From positions 1 through 64,000 of the forward strand of contig JAPTJF010000165.1 in NCBI GenBank assembly GCA_029339195.1: a stretch of DNA of 64,000 nucleotides, read 5' to 3'. The DNA comes from Micractinium sp. NFX-FRZ. Its lineage: Eukaryota > Chlorophyta > Trebouxiophyceae > Chlorellales > Chlorellaceae. Both the position numbers and the translations under genes were made by a program. The notes beneath the pieces were generated by a model that saw only the letters and a list, made by a program, of their open reading frames with translations, searched no databases and was not told the origin of the DNA. Shown here one piece after another: positions 12,100 to 24,500 of the stretch (the first letter of the stretch is position 1; the number at the start of each line of letters is the position of its first letter).

Positions 12100-15041
12100 T
12101 CATGTCCCTGCATCAAACAGCAGTGCGCTGCGCAGCTCCCGGCACAGCGCCAGCAGCGATGCCGCGCAGGCCAGGCGGCCGCCGCGGCTCTCTTCCCCTC
12201 CTGCCGCAAGCTGGCAGCGCAGGGAAACCTCCCAGCGCTCGCCGCCATCCTGTTCCGCCCGCTTGATGGTGACACGCTGCGTGCCCCGCTGCCCGTTATC
12301 TAGCTGCAGCGCATGGATGGCTTGGGATGGGGTTAGGGTGACGAGGCCAGCCTCAAGCCGTGTGTGCCTGCACTGCATCAAGCCTGCAGCAGCAGCTGCG
12401 CACGCTTAATCGGCTCCCTACTCCCTCACTTCACCTGCGCTGTGCGTTCGTGCACCTCCTTCCTTTTGAACCGCACGGTGTGGATGATGTAGTCACGTGC
12501 ATGCCTGCAGTTGTGGCGGTGTGCGCAGGAAAGGGAGCAGGGTGCGTGCGCAGGTGGCAGGGCAGGGTATGTGCACCCATGCCACGGCATCAGGCCTCTG
12601 TGTGCAGCCACTGCCGGCAGTTTCGATGGCATGCATGTGAGGTGCACACCCCGGATGTGTCATACACCCAAACCGCCCGGCCCGCTCACCCGGGGTCCAG
12701 CTGGATGCGCTTGGACAGGGGCCCGCTCTCCGCCCCGCTGGCGCCAGCTGGGCCCACGCGGCAGCCGTCTGCCACCTCCCACGCTACCTCGGCCTCAGAC
12801 CCTGCGGCGGCTGGCCGCCGGCTCCCGTCTGCCAGCTGTGTCACCGTTTTGAAGCGCACGTCGGGGTGGGCATCGCCGTGCAGGAAGGTCAGGAAGCTGA
12901 TTTTGCGCCCCAGAATCTTGACCTTGCGGGGGATCAGCGCAGGGGCGGCGCTGCATGGGGGCAGACGGCGCTGGCGCAGTGCCACTCAGAGGCAGCAGGG
13001 GAACGTCTGGCAGGCGCATGTGCACAGTACAACATGTGGCAGCAGCGCCACCGCCGCAGGAATGGGTGGCAAAACTCACCCTGCAGTGATGGTCACTGCG
13101 AAAGTGATGGAAGTGCGCGGCAGGGTGCAGCGAGCCGTGGGGTTGCCGCAGAGGTGGAGCACAGCGTGCGACTCGGCGGCGCCGGCGCCCCGCGGGGCAA
13201 AGCCCAGCTGCGACAGGCGCATGCGCAGCGCGGGCAGTGCCGCTGCAGGCACGCCGTTGTCAAAGTATGTGCGCATGTCTTGCGGCACCTTCAGAGCCTG
13301 CAGCACCGCAGCAAGGGGGGCAAAAGCAGCGCATGGCAGGAGGCAGGCCATTGAATCAGCAGCAGTCTGAGTTGCAAGTCCGTTGTGGATGGGCAGAGTT
13401 GGAGCCCAAACGCCGAAGCAAGCAAGCAAGCAAACAAGCTCAGGCACAGGTCAGGCCCTATAGCCGGAGCTCCCCTGAGGCACGGCGCAGCCATGGCGCA
13501 GCCATGGCGGGTCTGGGCGCTCACCTGTAGCCGCGCCAGGGAGAGCACGCCCATGTCCGCCAGCATGAAAGCCCGGTACTTGCCAGGCCCTGCGTCGCCA
13601 AAGAGCTGAGTGCCTGAAGAGGGATGCGACGGGGCGGTTGGTCGTCAGAAAGGGTTGCATTCCCCGGCTTGAGGGGCAGCAGCAGTGGCCTTGGCAGCAG
13701 CAGATTTGGCAGCAATTGAGGCACCAACAGCGGCAACCATGGCTTTGGCTTCGAAGCAGAGCGCACCAGCAGCCCCGAGCGCACCCAAGTTGCACCGCAG
13801 CTTCACTGCGTGTCCAGGCAGGCAGGCGGTGCCCAGGTCCTCATCCAGGCTGTGCAGTGCCGCGCCCTCGTCAAGTAGGAAGCTGTTGCCATGCTGCACA
13901 ACCAGGCTGCTGAGCTGCCCTGTCAGGGCATCCACACCTGCAGCGGCCATGGCCGCGCTGGCAGCTGGCGCCGGCACCAGCGCATACCGCGGCTGCCAGC
14001 CAGTGCGCAGGTCGACGTGTGGACCTGCAGTGTTGGGTGGCAGGCGGGTGGCGCTGTTCAGTAGTTTACCATAGCTGAGAGCCAGGCGGATGAATGCTGG
14101 GCGGCACAGGCGAGCCCTGCACAGCAATGCAGCATGCAGCTGGGCATGAACATGTCCGAGCGCACCTGTGCAGGTGGAGGAAACCTGGATGAAGCGTCCA
14201 CCCGCTTGCAGCTGGCCGCACAGCACGTTCAGGGACCGCTGCGGCACAGACGTCGACCTCACCTCTGCAGCACGTGAAGAGAAACAGTGCATACATGTCA
14301 GAGATGGCAGCACAGACGCACGACGCTTTGCTGCAGCGCATGCGCAGGCAGCCACGGAGCGAGCATGTGCCTCCCAGAGCCCAGGCCTCCCACTCATCGT
14401 CGACCCACCGCGCTCTGTCAATGCTGCAAAGTGCCTCTGCAGCAGCTGCTTGGCTTGATCAATGGCCGGCGGCTCGCCGCGGATGTGTACACGCGTTGGC
14501 TGCCCTGCTGGCGCCAGCTGCAGCTGCGTGCACGAGCCTGCCTGGATGTCTTTGAAGTGCCGGTAGCCTGCGCCCACAAGGGCGCCAATCATGTTGTGCA
14601 GGCGCTCGGGAATCGGCAGCCGAGCCTCGTCCTGCTCCTGCCGCGGGCGCCGGCTGCCGCTGCTGCTCGCTCCTGGCTCGCTGCCGTGCACCCGCTTTCC
14701 TGCGGGGTGCGCAGCGCCACCCTGCAAGTGCACAGTGTGGAGTGACTGAAGCCCACACAGGCAGGCACGCAGACAGGCAGGCAGGCAGGCAGGGCAGGGC
14801 AGGGCAGGGCAGGGCAGGCAGGCGGGCCAGGTACGCCATGGCCCGCAGCAGCACACCTACCGGAGACATGGTGTGTAGAAGCGCGTCAAGCTCAGCATCA
14901 CTGGGCAGGCCCGGAGAAGGGCTGCTGCGGAACTGATCATACATGGCTTGCATCTCATTCGGGGCCTGCACAGCGGTGGGAGTCGGAAGAAGGCGGCAGC
15001 TGGGCTGCGGTGAGGAGAGCGGATCGCCCCATACAGATGGG

Positions 15042-15076
<35 letters not shown>

Positions 15077-15283
15077 ACAGGCAGGCAGGCAGGCATCCGG
15101 GACCCTGCCCGGCTGCCTGAGCGACAGCCACATCTGCACTGCACTGCACAGCCAGCAATGCACGCCCGTCCAGCCCTCGTTCCCTTGTGCCCATGCAGTG
15201 CATTCGGATTTTGCCTCACCTGCGGCGGCGGCGGCGGCACTGGTGCCAACGGCGATGCCAGCTGCCGCTGCTGCCGCTGCTGC

Positions 15284-15328
<45 letters not shown>

Positions 15329-16126
15329 GCTGCCTGTGCAGGCGGCTCTGCCCCCTCCACCTTAAAGAGGTGCAGCAGGCGGCACGTGCCAGCATCAAAC
15401 AGGTGCATGGTCAGCTGCACGGTCAGCAGGGTGGAGGTGGCGTTAGGCGGCGCATTGCCGGCAGGGCAGTGCCAAGCACGAGCACGGTAGGGCAGTACCA
15501 AGCACGGCCTGTGTAGCGGCAGGCAGTGAGCAGCAGTCTTCAGGAGGCTGGGCAGATTGCCGGAGAGCCCTGCCCTCTCTAAGGCCGCAGTTGCAACTCA
15601 CCTTGAACGATCTGTCTTTGCGCATGAAAGTGGTGCTGTTCTTCTTGAATCCAAACTGCTGCTGGAACCTGGCGGTTGGCCGCCCGCCAAAGCTGCCCGT
15701 CCAGCGGCCGCGGCTGTTGGCTGGCAAGGGCTCTGCAAGCGGCACGTCCGCCGCATCCCGGAAGGCGTACACACACCCATACTTGTGAGCAGAAGGGCCG
15801 TAGTGCCCCTGGCTGACAAACAGCTCGCAAACATCGCCGTAAGCAAGCCGGTTGTTGCCCTGGTTCGAGCCGAGGAAGAGCGCTGGCGGGGTGACGCCCG
15901 CCAGCTCGCCTGGCGCTGCCAAAGCTGCCGCTTGGCGCAGCAGGTCTTCTGCTACTGCTGGTGGCAGCCCTGTGTTGCCCAGCTGGTGCTCCTCGGCTGC
16001 AGCCACGCCCACGGCCGCCTGCGGCTGTGCTCCGCCAGGCCTGGCCTGGCCCGCCGCCGGCAGCGCCGCCGCTAGCATGGCAGTGGCAGCAGCGTTGTTG
16101 TCGGGCGGCATCGTTGCCTCGCTCAT
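12100..16126 (-). CDS. unrecognised protein with KH-like segment and polyQ
   Basis: Eleven exons: 16126-15602, 15414-15220, 14965-14861, 14721-14409, 14264-14166, 14024-13785, 13613-13525, 13297-13080, 12950-12690, 12504-12435, 12351-12100; 788 residues, all phases consistent. Residues 1-175 hold an Ala-rich head, then a compact region (ELFVSQGHYGPSAHKYGCVY, WTGSFGGRPTARFQQQFGF) that continues into exon 2 (LTMHLFDAGTCRLLHLFKV), followed by polyQ and PPPPPQ. Residues about 309-372 (IGALVGAGYRHFKDIQAG, then RVHIRGEPPAIDQAKQLL) have the spacing of a KH RNA-binding fold, though the GxxG loop is not canonical. The C-terminal half (exons 5-11) is beta-rich looking and basic in places (RKVKILGRKISFLTF). 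I do not recognise the family; an RNA-linked role is only a suggestion from the KH-like piece. Exon 11 acceptor is the weakest junction. Confidence 0.72.
14759..14823 (+). repeat. GCAGG/GGGCA microsatellite in intron 3 of the KH-like gene
   Basis: Short tandem CAGG and GGGCA units inside the intron between exons 3 and 4. Not telomeric (no TTTAGGG). Confidence 0.85.
15041..15094 (+). repeat. (GCAG)n microsatellite in intron 2 of the KH-like gene
   Basis: About thirteen near-perfect GCAG units in the intron between exons 2 and 3. Confidence 0.95.
15261..15328 (-). repeat. CAG polyglutamine tract in the KH-like gene
   Basis: CTG units on the plus strand, read as CAG on the coding strand, encode about 15 Gln followed by interrupted QRQQRQQRQ in exon 2. 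Confidence 0.95.
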
Positions 16127-17319
16127 CCCTGATACAGGTCGTGTACGCTCTAACAGCAGGCGGGAGGCGGAAGGCGGGGGTTCAGGGGCCCGCTGAATCC
16201 AGACGCCTCGGGGAGAGCAGCGGCGCCTTGAGGAGAGCAGCGGCGCCTCGAGGGGCAGCTGCGCAAATAGCCACCCAAAACGGTGTAAAGAATGAGACGC
16301 CATGACCCCCAGGGCGTGGGCCAGAGATGAGGGCACACTGCCGACACGGATGCCAGGCTGGCAGGTGGGGTGCCTAGGTAGTGCAGGCATGCCTGCACTA
16401 CTGCACAGCGTCTCTCTCCATCTCTCTGATGCAGTTTCAGATGTTGTTGTTTCTGATGCAGCATGAGGGTGTGTTCCGCCATGTCACCCGCCCGCCACAT
16501 TTATTATCGAGCAGTTTCGCTCATCTAGCTCAAATTTGGACACTATCGATCACAATGCGTCCAGGAGCAGAGTCAAGAAGAAGGAGCACCTCTTTCTTGA
16601 GGCGATGCAGTCGTCGTAGTACGGCTGGCAGGCATCTCTCAGCAGGAGGCGGTGTGGAGGGCTCCTGTGCTGGAGCTGCATCCGTCATGCTCTGCAGAAA
16701 CGTAGCAGCAGGCAGAACTTCTGGCATGGAAGCCGTTGTGTCAAGCAGTCTGCACACGCTGCACATATGTACACCATGCGGCAGGCCGGCAAAGGTCGAC
16801 CGTCAATGCCGCAAGTGGCTCATGTTCCGCAAGTGACTGCATCTGGAGCCCCTGGACTGCAATCTCACGCACAATTGCAGGCACAAGGGAGCTTAGAACA
16901 AATTCTGGCCGCGCTGGGATGCTTTCAGCAGCATCTCGGCATACAACCTGGCGCCCAGCTGGCGGCACTTTGCGGGTGACGCATCCCGGCCTGGAGCTTA
17001 TCGCCTGACGACTATGCTGGTTCAAGTCAGTTGTGTCACATGGTCATGCTGTAGTCAGATCAGATGGCTGGGCAGAGCAGGGCAGGGAGAGCGGGGAAGC
17101 AGCAAAGCGGCAACGGGCAGAAGAGCAGAGCCGAGGGGTTTATGGAGGGAGGAGCACAAGGGAAGGGAGCGAGGCGGTGCCTCTAAGGGGTATCCATGCC
17201 GTTCAGCAGGCAATGCACGGGCTTGTCGACGGCGCCCAGGTGAACACCGAGCTGCACGAGGGGCCGGAACACAGCGCACCCATTCGGCACGACATGCGAC
17301 TGTCAACCACAAAAACGCC
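16127..17319. other. gap between KH-like gene start and PRP31 stop
   Basis: About 1.2 kb with visibly lower GC in 16,380-16,930. Two minus-strand open frames (17025-16741 and 16766-16530; the second ends RRLHRLKKEVLLLLDS) look protein-like but could not be joined by plausible splice sites. Part of the gap is repeat copy B. Probably KH-gene promoter plus PRP31 3' UTR, perhaps over an old mobile-element remnant. Confidence 0.35.
16906..17194 (+). repeat. direct repeat copy B flanking the KH-like gene
   Basis: Partner of 11708-11994 in the same orientation, about 5.2 kb away, so the KH-like gene lies between the copies. Similarity is in ordered blocks with insertions and deletions between them. 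Confidence 0.6.
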
Positions 17320-20300
17320 CTACCCCTTGACGTGCTTGCTGCTACGGAAGCCAGAGTATTCAGAGAAGTAGGACTCGGTGCCGTCCCGCATGCGGTCGTC
17401 CTGCGCCGCCTGGTTTGGGTTGGCCAGCTCGATGCCCTGGATGGGGGTGAAGGCCAGGGAGGAGGACAGCCCGCTGGTGGCGCCGCTGCTGCCGTAGTTC
17501 TTCAGCGCAAACTGCGGTGCAGAAATTTGGGGGGAGGAAGGGGTGGTGTGTGAGTAGGGTGCGGCACGAGCGCCAGGCAGGGTGCCCAGGGGGGCGGCGG
17601 CGGGGGGGACCAGCTTGGCAGCGGTGCCAAGCTCTGTCAGTGCTCCAAGCATTGAAAGGAACATCAGCGACAAGCTTGGGCATGCAGGGCCCCCAATGCT
17701 GCCACGGCCTTTGCCCACACCTCATGCGCCGCCTGCGCAGCCGCCCTGCAAACTCAACTACCCACAGCACCGCTCCGCCGCCCGCGCCCCCCACCTTCTT
17801 CTGCGCCTTGGCGCTCAGCTTCTGCCGCTGCTGCGCCGCCACCGCGCGCAGCCGGCCGCTGCCGTCCTTGCCGATGACGCCCAGCCCCACCGTGTCCTCC
17901 CCATCCATGAATTCGTCCTCCGCCTGGTTGAACATCATGCGGTTGGCCTGCTTACGCAGGTCCGTCATGCCAAACCGCTCCTGCACAGAAGGAGGGAGGA
18001 AGCCGAGCAGTGCTAGCTTTGTACGTTGTGGGTGTGCGGTGGGCATGCTTGTGCAGGTCCGCCATGCCAAACCGCTCCTGCACGGAAGGAGGGAAGGGAA
18101 GGGATGAGGGAATGCTGGTTCTTCCGTGTTTAAATGCTGTGTGAAGGGCATGCGGTGGGCCTGCTTGCGCAGCTTTGTCGTTGTAGCCCCCTGCTGCATG
18201 GAAGAAGGGAAGGAGGAGGGCAGGGGGGCGTGGCAGTGGTGTGCAGCGCGTGCGTGTGACAGCAGTGCACGTCCAGCTGGGCCCCCCTGCCTACCGCCTT
18301 TCCCTGCCCACCCCTCCACAGGCTGCCACCCCATCAAGACCTCCTGCTTCAAGCAGCCCAGCCCTCCTCGCCCCACGCACCTTCATCTTGCGGTAGCGCT
18401 TGCCGCCCCGCCGCTTCTTCACCTCGGCATCCGGGATGGGCAGCACCTTTGCCGTCTTGGCGGGCGCCGGCTCCTGCCACTTCTCAATCTTCTTCACCAT
18501 CTCCTCCTTCATCTGGTGGCCGGCAGTGGCGCTGGGGTCCTGCAAGCAGGGGGCGCAGGGCGGGAGGGACGAGGGGGCCGGCAGATTGGCGTGCGAATTC
18601 CAAGTCCCAAGTCCACATCTCAGTCTACCTCGAGCACCCGCGTCTTGATCTGCCACTCCCACGAAACCTTCAATTAAATGCCACTGCCACTCTGCCTACT
18701 TTGCCGTCCCCGCCCCTTCCTGCCATGCCCTTCATCCAGACCCCTCCCCTCCCCGCACCCTCCATCCAGCCCCCGCCCACCTGCCCATACGCGTCCACCC
18801 GCGCCAGCAGCGTGCACTTGGCCCCCACCAGGCGCGCCGCCTTGCTGCGCAGGCTGGGCGGCGTCTGCTGCACAATGTCGCTGGCAAAGATGAAGCCCTG
18901 GTGCGGCTGCGCTGCCGTGCTGCTGAAACCCGCCAGGTTCTTGCGCTTGGCGCCCAGCACCTGCAGCGGCGGCAGCACAGAGGGAATGTGCATGTGCAGG
19001 TTGGGCGTGAAGGACAGAGGGGCGGTGTGTGAGACGCATCAGGTCCTGTGGCAAACTGCACGGAGTGCACCTGCCAGCGAGCAACTGCAATCCACACTGC
19101 AGCATGTTGCACGCGCGGGCGGCAGTGCAGCAGTGCAGCACTCGCACCTGCACGTTGCATGCGGGCATTTTGGAGAGCGAGATGAGGCCGCCCGCCACGC
19201 CCATCAGCTGCGCCGCAATCTCGGTGCCCACCGCCGCCGACAGGTTGGGGGCAATGCGGTCCATCTGAGGTGTGCGGAGGGAGCAGGAGGAGAGTGCCAG
19301 TTGAGGCTGGGCAGGGCGGAGAGGGAGGGACGGTAGGGCGGGGGCGAAGCCTCACGCCTGCTGCTGCACCAGGCGCCCAGGATTAGCTTTGCCTGTCCTC
19401 CTTCTGCGGTAGAGCATCTTCCCGGCCTGCTCTCCCCTCCACCCCTCGCACCTGCTGCTGCACCAGGCGCAGGATCAAGTGCTTGTCCTCCTCTAGCTGC
19501 AGCGTCAGCGCGCATGCGTCCTGCACCTTCCTGCAGGAGGGCAGGTGAGGCAGGGGCGAGAGGCGGGGGCGGGGCGGCGGAGCACTCATCAGACCAGGCC
19601 GGGTTGAAGCCTGGAGTTCCAGGCAGGTGGGATACATGGGGACGCAGCTGGGTTGGTGCTCGACCACGCCCCTACACCGCCTTCACACACCCATGGGGCA
19701 CGACAGCCAGCCAGCCAGCCAGCCAGCCAGGATTCATCCGCTGCACAGCTGCAGTGCGCTGCGCTGTGCACACTGTGCTGCTCCACTCTGCCCTGCCTGC
19801 CCTGAGCTGCCTCCACAGAGGCAGCCCACTAAACCCCGCCCCCCCTGGCCCCGCCTCACTTGAGCTCCTCCTCGCTGAGTGGCTTGCCGCTGGTGGTGGT
19901 GGCGGTGACGGTGACCACCATGACTGTGGCGGGGGGCAGCAGGCGCTCCAGGTCCACCAGGGTCACATCCATCTCGTTGCCAATCATCTGTGGAGGGAGG
20001 GGCCAGGGGGTGAGCGCGGGTGAGCGCAGAGTAGCCACGGTTAGATGAAGCCCACCTGTGTGCCATTGGCCCGCCTGCCTATCCCTGCAACCCCCCTCCC
20101 ATGCCCCATCAATGTCACCCCTCCCACACCCTCGCACAGATTGCTTCTCCCACCCAACCAACTGCACCACAGGAGGAAGACGCCAAAAGGCCTGCCCACT
20201 CCTTGCACCGCACCGCACACGCTGGTAACCTCCACCCGGCACAGCCCGCCCACCTGCACCACGCGCGCATACTCCAGCGGGTTGTGCACCAGGCTCTCCA

Positions 20301-21269
20301 GCTCCGGGAACTTGGTCTTGTAGCGGTCGCGCAAAAAGTTGTAGACCACCACAATTTCGTTGTCAATGTCCACCGCCAGCTGGTTGCAGTCCACCAGCAG
20401 CCTGGGCACACAGGCAGGGGGGTGAGGTGGGGGAGGGGAGGGGTGGGACCGGGGAGGTGAAGCACCGCAAACGAGCCCGGTTCAGAATGCATGGCTGCAG
20501 CCGACTGGTTGCAGTTCACTGGCAGGTTGGGGGGGGTGGGGGGGGCGGGGGCGCGCCAAGGAGGGTGTATTCATGTGTGTGTGTACGTTAGGTCCAGTGG
20601 GATGAAGCCGCTTGAACAACGCCACCCGCAGAGGCACAGCTCCAGCAGGCACCCCACCCCACCCGCCCGGCTGCGCCCCTCCTGCTGGCACTGCACCGGG
20701 CCCTGCCCTCCCACATCTTGCAAGCACCCTCCCTCCAGCTGGCTGCACCCCTCGCTGATCTCCACGCATCACCCTCCCATTCGCTCACTTGTACGTGGGG
20801 TCCTCCTCGGTGGGCCCTGTCCAGGCGGCAGGTGCTGCGTCGCCGCCCGCCTCCGCGTCCGCGGCCGCTTTGCGCACCGCCTGCATGATGGTGCTGTACC
20901 GCTCGCTGCGCGTCAGCTGCGCCACTGCCTCCAGGTCGTCGTAGTTCAGGTTGTCCAGCTCATCGCCGCCCAGCATCTGCGGCAAGGCGGGAGCGGGAGA
21001 AGAAGGCAAGGGTGTTTGCCGGCGCCAGGCGGTGGCGGTGGCGGCAGCAGTGGGCAGTGGCAGGGTGGCGGCAGGACGAAGGGCGGGGGTATTCAGATGC
21101 TTTGGATCGCACGCCTCGGGGCAGCGGCGGTTTGTTCAGGCTCGCAGGCGCCGGGACTCGCCTCCTGGTCGTCTCCCTCGCCTTCATGCTCCCCTTCCTG
21201 CTGCTGGGGCTCATCATCGTCACTCAGGTCGTCCAGATCCGCAAGGAAGCTCTCCGCGAGCGTCGCCAT
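17320..21269 (-). CDS. PRP31: U4/U6 snRNP splicing factor PRP31
   Basis: Ten exons: 21269-21162, 20976-20789, 20401-20254, 19987-19860, 19530-19452, 19264-19148, 18960-18781, 18539-18381, 17980-17795, 17511-17320; 494 residues, close to human PRPF31 (499). Order matches the family: acidic N-terminus ([13 protein letters not shown]), NOSIC-type helical region ([30 protein letters not shown]), Nop RNA/protein-binding domain ([63 protein letters not shown]), basic linker ([17 protein letters not shown]) and Prp31 C-terminal domain ([17 protein letters not shown]). In the family PRP31 binds 15.5K and U4 snRNA and tethers U5 to U4/U6. Intron 1 appears to use a GC donor (GAG/gcgagt). Start is the first ATG before MATLAESF; divergent from the SulP gene 291 bp away. 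Confidence 0.96.
18030..18215 (-). repeat. two decayed copies of the 5' end of PRP31 exon 9
   Basis: The exon 9 start and its acceptor (17937-17990) recur at about 18038-18095 and, more degraded, at about 18148-18215, with shared blocks such as atgccaaaccgctcctgcac and ggcctgcttgcgcag. The far copy still reads LRKQAHRM against LRKQANRM in the real exon. Both lie in the upstream intron. Confidence 0.8.
19704..19731 (+). repeat. (CAGC)n microsatellite in a PRP31 intron
   Basis: About seven CCAG units in the intron between exons 4 and 5. Confidence 0.9.
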
Positions 21270-21560
21270 TCTGCGGAGCGAGAGAAACGAAAGACAAGTG
21301 CACCTCTGGCTGCCGGGCAGCGCTGAGGAGGCGGTCTTCGCAGTTGGCAATGGGATGCAGGGTGTCGTCACGGTCATACGGACCAGTTTGGCACTCTTCC
21401 AGCCAGCTCATGCCAGCTCACCGCACAGAATTCAGATCTGAATGCAGCGTTGGAGCCTGAGCCATGAGCATTGCTGTATGCAGATGATGCAAATATTCTG
21501 CCCGCCAACCGGCGCTTTCTGATACAGCACGTGACAGAGGGAGTTGCGGTTCGCAGCAGC
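21270..21560. promoter_or_regulatory. shared divergent promoter, PRP31 and SulP genes
   Basis: Only 291 bases separate the two start codons on opposite strands, so both promoters and 5' UTRs must fit here. No clear TATA box was seen. Confidence 0.55.
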
Positions 21561-24500
21561 ATGCCCGCTGAGGAGGTGCTTGGAGCACCTTCTGAGCCTC
21601 CAACGCAGCCACAGGATCAAGAACATGGCCAGCACCTGCCCCCACTTCGCGTCCCCACTCAATCGGCGGCGGCAGCAGGTGGCGCTGCCTCTCCGCACCG
21701 CCCGCTCGCAGCGGCCCACGAGGCGGAGCGTGACGGCGACAGCTGGGCCAGCAGTGGGCCGTTCAGGGCAGCCCCCATGGCGTACGTGATGCACACAACC
21801 CCGGCGAGCACGCCTCTGGCCTCGCCGCGCGAGTGCCCCACCACACCGGAGCAGCAGGGTGGCGACGACCTGGAGGCGCCGCTGCTTCCGCGCGAGCGGC
21901 ACAAGCACCACCGCGGGCAGCATTTTGAGAGCGGAGGAGTGATCAAGGCCGTCGTGTTTGGGCTGATCAACACTGCCGCTGGCGTTGTGAGTACCCTGCC
22001 GCTGCCTTCTTGTGCTTTTGGTGGGTTGGGATGGGCAGCAATGGAAGGCCCCTTCCCTGCTGCTCTAGGATCTGTTTGGCAGGACCGGCCCGCTTTCCAT
22101 GCGCCTGCATCCCTTCCTTTTCCCCACCCTCCCCTCCTCACTGCAACCCACGCTCATCGGCTTCTGCGTTGGAGTCGCCGACACCGCCCCTCCCTTTCCC
22201 TCCCCCTACCCTGTGCAGCCCGCCTTGATCGCCTTTTGCGCCGTCGTGTTCAAGGACCCGCTGTACACCCCCTGGGTGGACCCCCTCTGCAAGCTCTTCT
22301 TCCTGGCGTCCGCGGTGCACCAGGCAGTCGTATCCCTGCGCAGTGCCGTGCCCAACGCAGTGGGGCAGGTGCAGGTGAGGCAGCCCTGGCTTTGACGCCT
22401 CTACCCCCCCTCCCCCGCCTGCCTCAGACGCGTTCCTTGCCTTCCTCTCAGCCACACCGTCAGTTCATCCCCCTTCCGCACCGTTCGCCCCCCGCCCCTT
22501 CTCCTCACATACATACACCATGCAGGACGTGGGCCTGATCTTCCTGTCGGCCATGGCCTCATCCATCGCTGCGCTGTGCACCCAGGCGGGCCTGGACGCC
22601 GCCTCCGCCCTGGGCACAGCACTGCTGACCATGGCGGTCAGCACCGTGGCCGTGGGGCTGGGCCTCATCGCCGTGGGTGAGCCCCCCCGCTGTGCCGCGC
22701 TGCGCCGTGATATGCTGCGCTGTGCTGTGCCATGCTGTGCGGTGCTATGCTGGTCTGAGCTGCTAAAGGCTGACAGCAATGTTCAGTTGGCCCAGCTGGC
22801 TTGCCCTCCGGCCAGCACTGCCAGACTTGTCCAGGCAATGCCTGGATGCCCTCAGTGAGGTCCACCGCCGCCCGCTCACAGAGCTGTGTACCCACCTCCC
22901 CTCCCTCGAAGCCAAGCTGCGCCTGGCTGGGATTGTGCAGTACCTCCCGCTGCCAGCGGTGGGGGGCTACTTGTCCTACGTAGGTGCGCTTCTGAAGGGT
23001 GGGAAACAACAGCGTCTGGGTCCCCCCTGCAGGGAGGCTGGTCCTTTCTTCTCGTGCAGCCTGTGCATGCCCTCTTGCAGCGTTTGTGTTGCAGGCCCTT
23101 CACAGCAATGCTGTTGCCTGGAAGCATTGCCCACAGCAGCAAGAGGCCCACATCTCTGCTCTCACCGTGGGTTCCCTCTGCCCCCTCTGCGCAGGCTACT
23201 TTTGCTTTGCCTCCGGCCTGGGCCTGGGCTGCGGCATCCAGCTGGGCTCGTTGGGCAGCTGGGGCCAGCTGGCAGACATGCAGGTGGGCCGGTGGGCGGG
23301 TAGGTGTGGCCGTGCTGACCGCTGGTGTGCACGAGACTGTGGTCGCGTGCGTGCTACATGTGGGCCTTTGTGCCGTGGGATCGGACGTGAGAGTTTGAAA
23401 CAGAGGAGCCAGCACGGACCCGCAGCGCCCTCCCCACATGCCCATCCACCCGGTGCGCCCCGCTGTGGCAACCACAGGTCGCGCTGCGCGTGCTGCCCAC
23501 GCTGGGCTCCTGTGCCCTGATGATGTGGACCATGTCGCGCACCAAGCACCCGCTGGCGCTCCCTGGAGTGCTGCTCTTCATTGTGACACTCTTCCACCTG
23601 GTGCTGCTGGCGGCGGGGGTGTCGCTGGAGGAGGCGCAGGCGGCGGGCTGGGTGCTGAAACCAGCGGTGAGCGAGGACACACATAGGGGTAGCGGGGGTG
23701 GGCAACTCTGCATAGGGGGGTGTCGCTGGAGCAGGCGCAGGCCGCCGGGTGGGTGCTGAAACCAGCGGTGAGCGGGCGCATGCCGGGCGGTGCGGGGGTG
23801 GCAAGCACCATGCTTGGGCTCTCCCACTGCTGCTGGTGTGTCTGCACCGTGTTTTGCCTGCCCCAGCAGCCGCCACCCCTGCGGCCAGCAACGGCCACTG
23901 TTCAAAACAAGCTTCTGCGTCTGCACCCTGTTTTGCCTGCCTCAGCAGCCGCCACCCCGGCGGCCAGCAACTGCTTCAAAACCAGCTTCGTGTCGCGTCC
24001 CGCCCACACCGTTCACGTTCTCTCCCCACGCCCCACCCCGGCAGGCCTCCACTGGGCACTTCTGGGACCTGTGGAGCATGTTTGACATGCCGGGCTTCTC
24101 GCTGGCCAACATACGCGCGTGGGCGGCGCTGCAGCAAGTCGGCAAGGTGGGCTGGCAGGCGGGGAGGGCGGTGGAATGTACCAAGGGTGGGGCTGTCTGG
24201 GCTGGTCGGGGGGGACTTGCTTGGGGACAGGGATGGCTGGGAGGGTGCGCCGGCACCAGCAGGCAGGCTGGAGTGGAGCGGGACGCGTGTGGAGTCTCAA
24301 AAGCTCCGCTGCTGCTGGTTCCAACCCCCCTTGCTTGCCCCCATTCTCGCCTCTCATACGAAGCTTTCCCGCTCTGGCTTTCCCCTGCCCATCCCCTGCA
24401 ACCCTGCAGCTGCTGGGCCTCTTCCTCCTGGTCTGCTTTGGCTCATGCATGGACATTGCGGCCATCCAGGCGGTGAGCATGCCCGGGGGCTTGGGGAAGC

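Noticed and set aside
13645..13680. Stop after GECNPF as the end of a separate upstream gene
   Set aside because: An in-phase intron from AACTTGG/gtgcgc (exon end 13785) to TQLFGDAG joins both halves, making one gene.
15041..15094. Regular short repeats suggestive of a CRISPR-like array
   Set aside because: Simple 4-bp microsatellite without spacers, in an intron of a eukaryotic gene.
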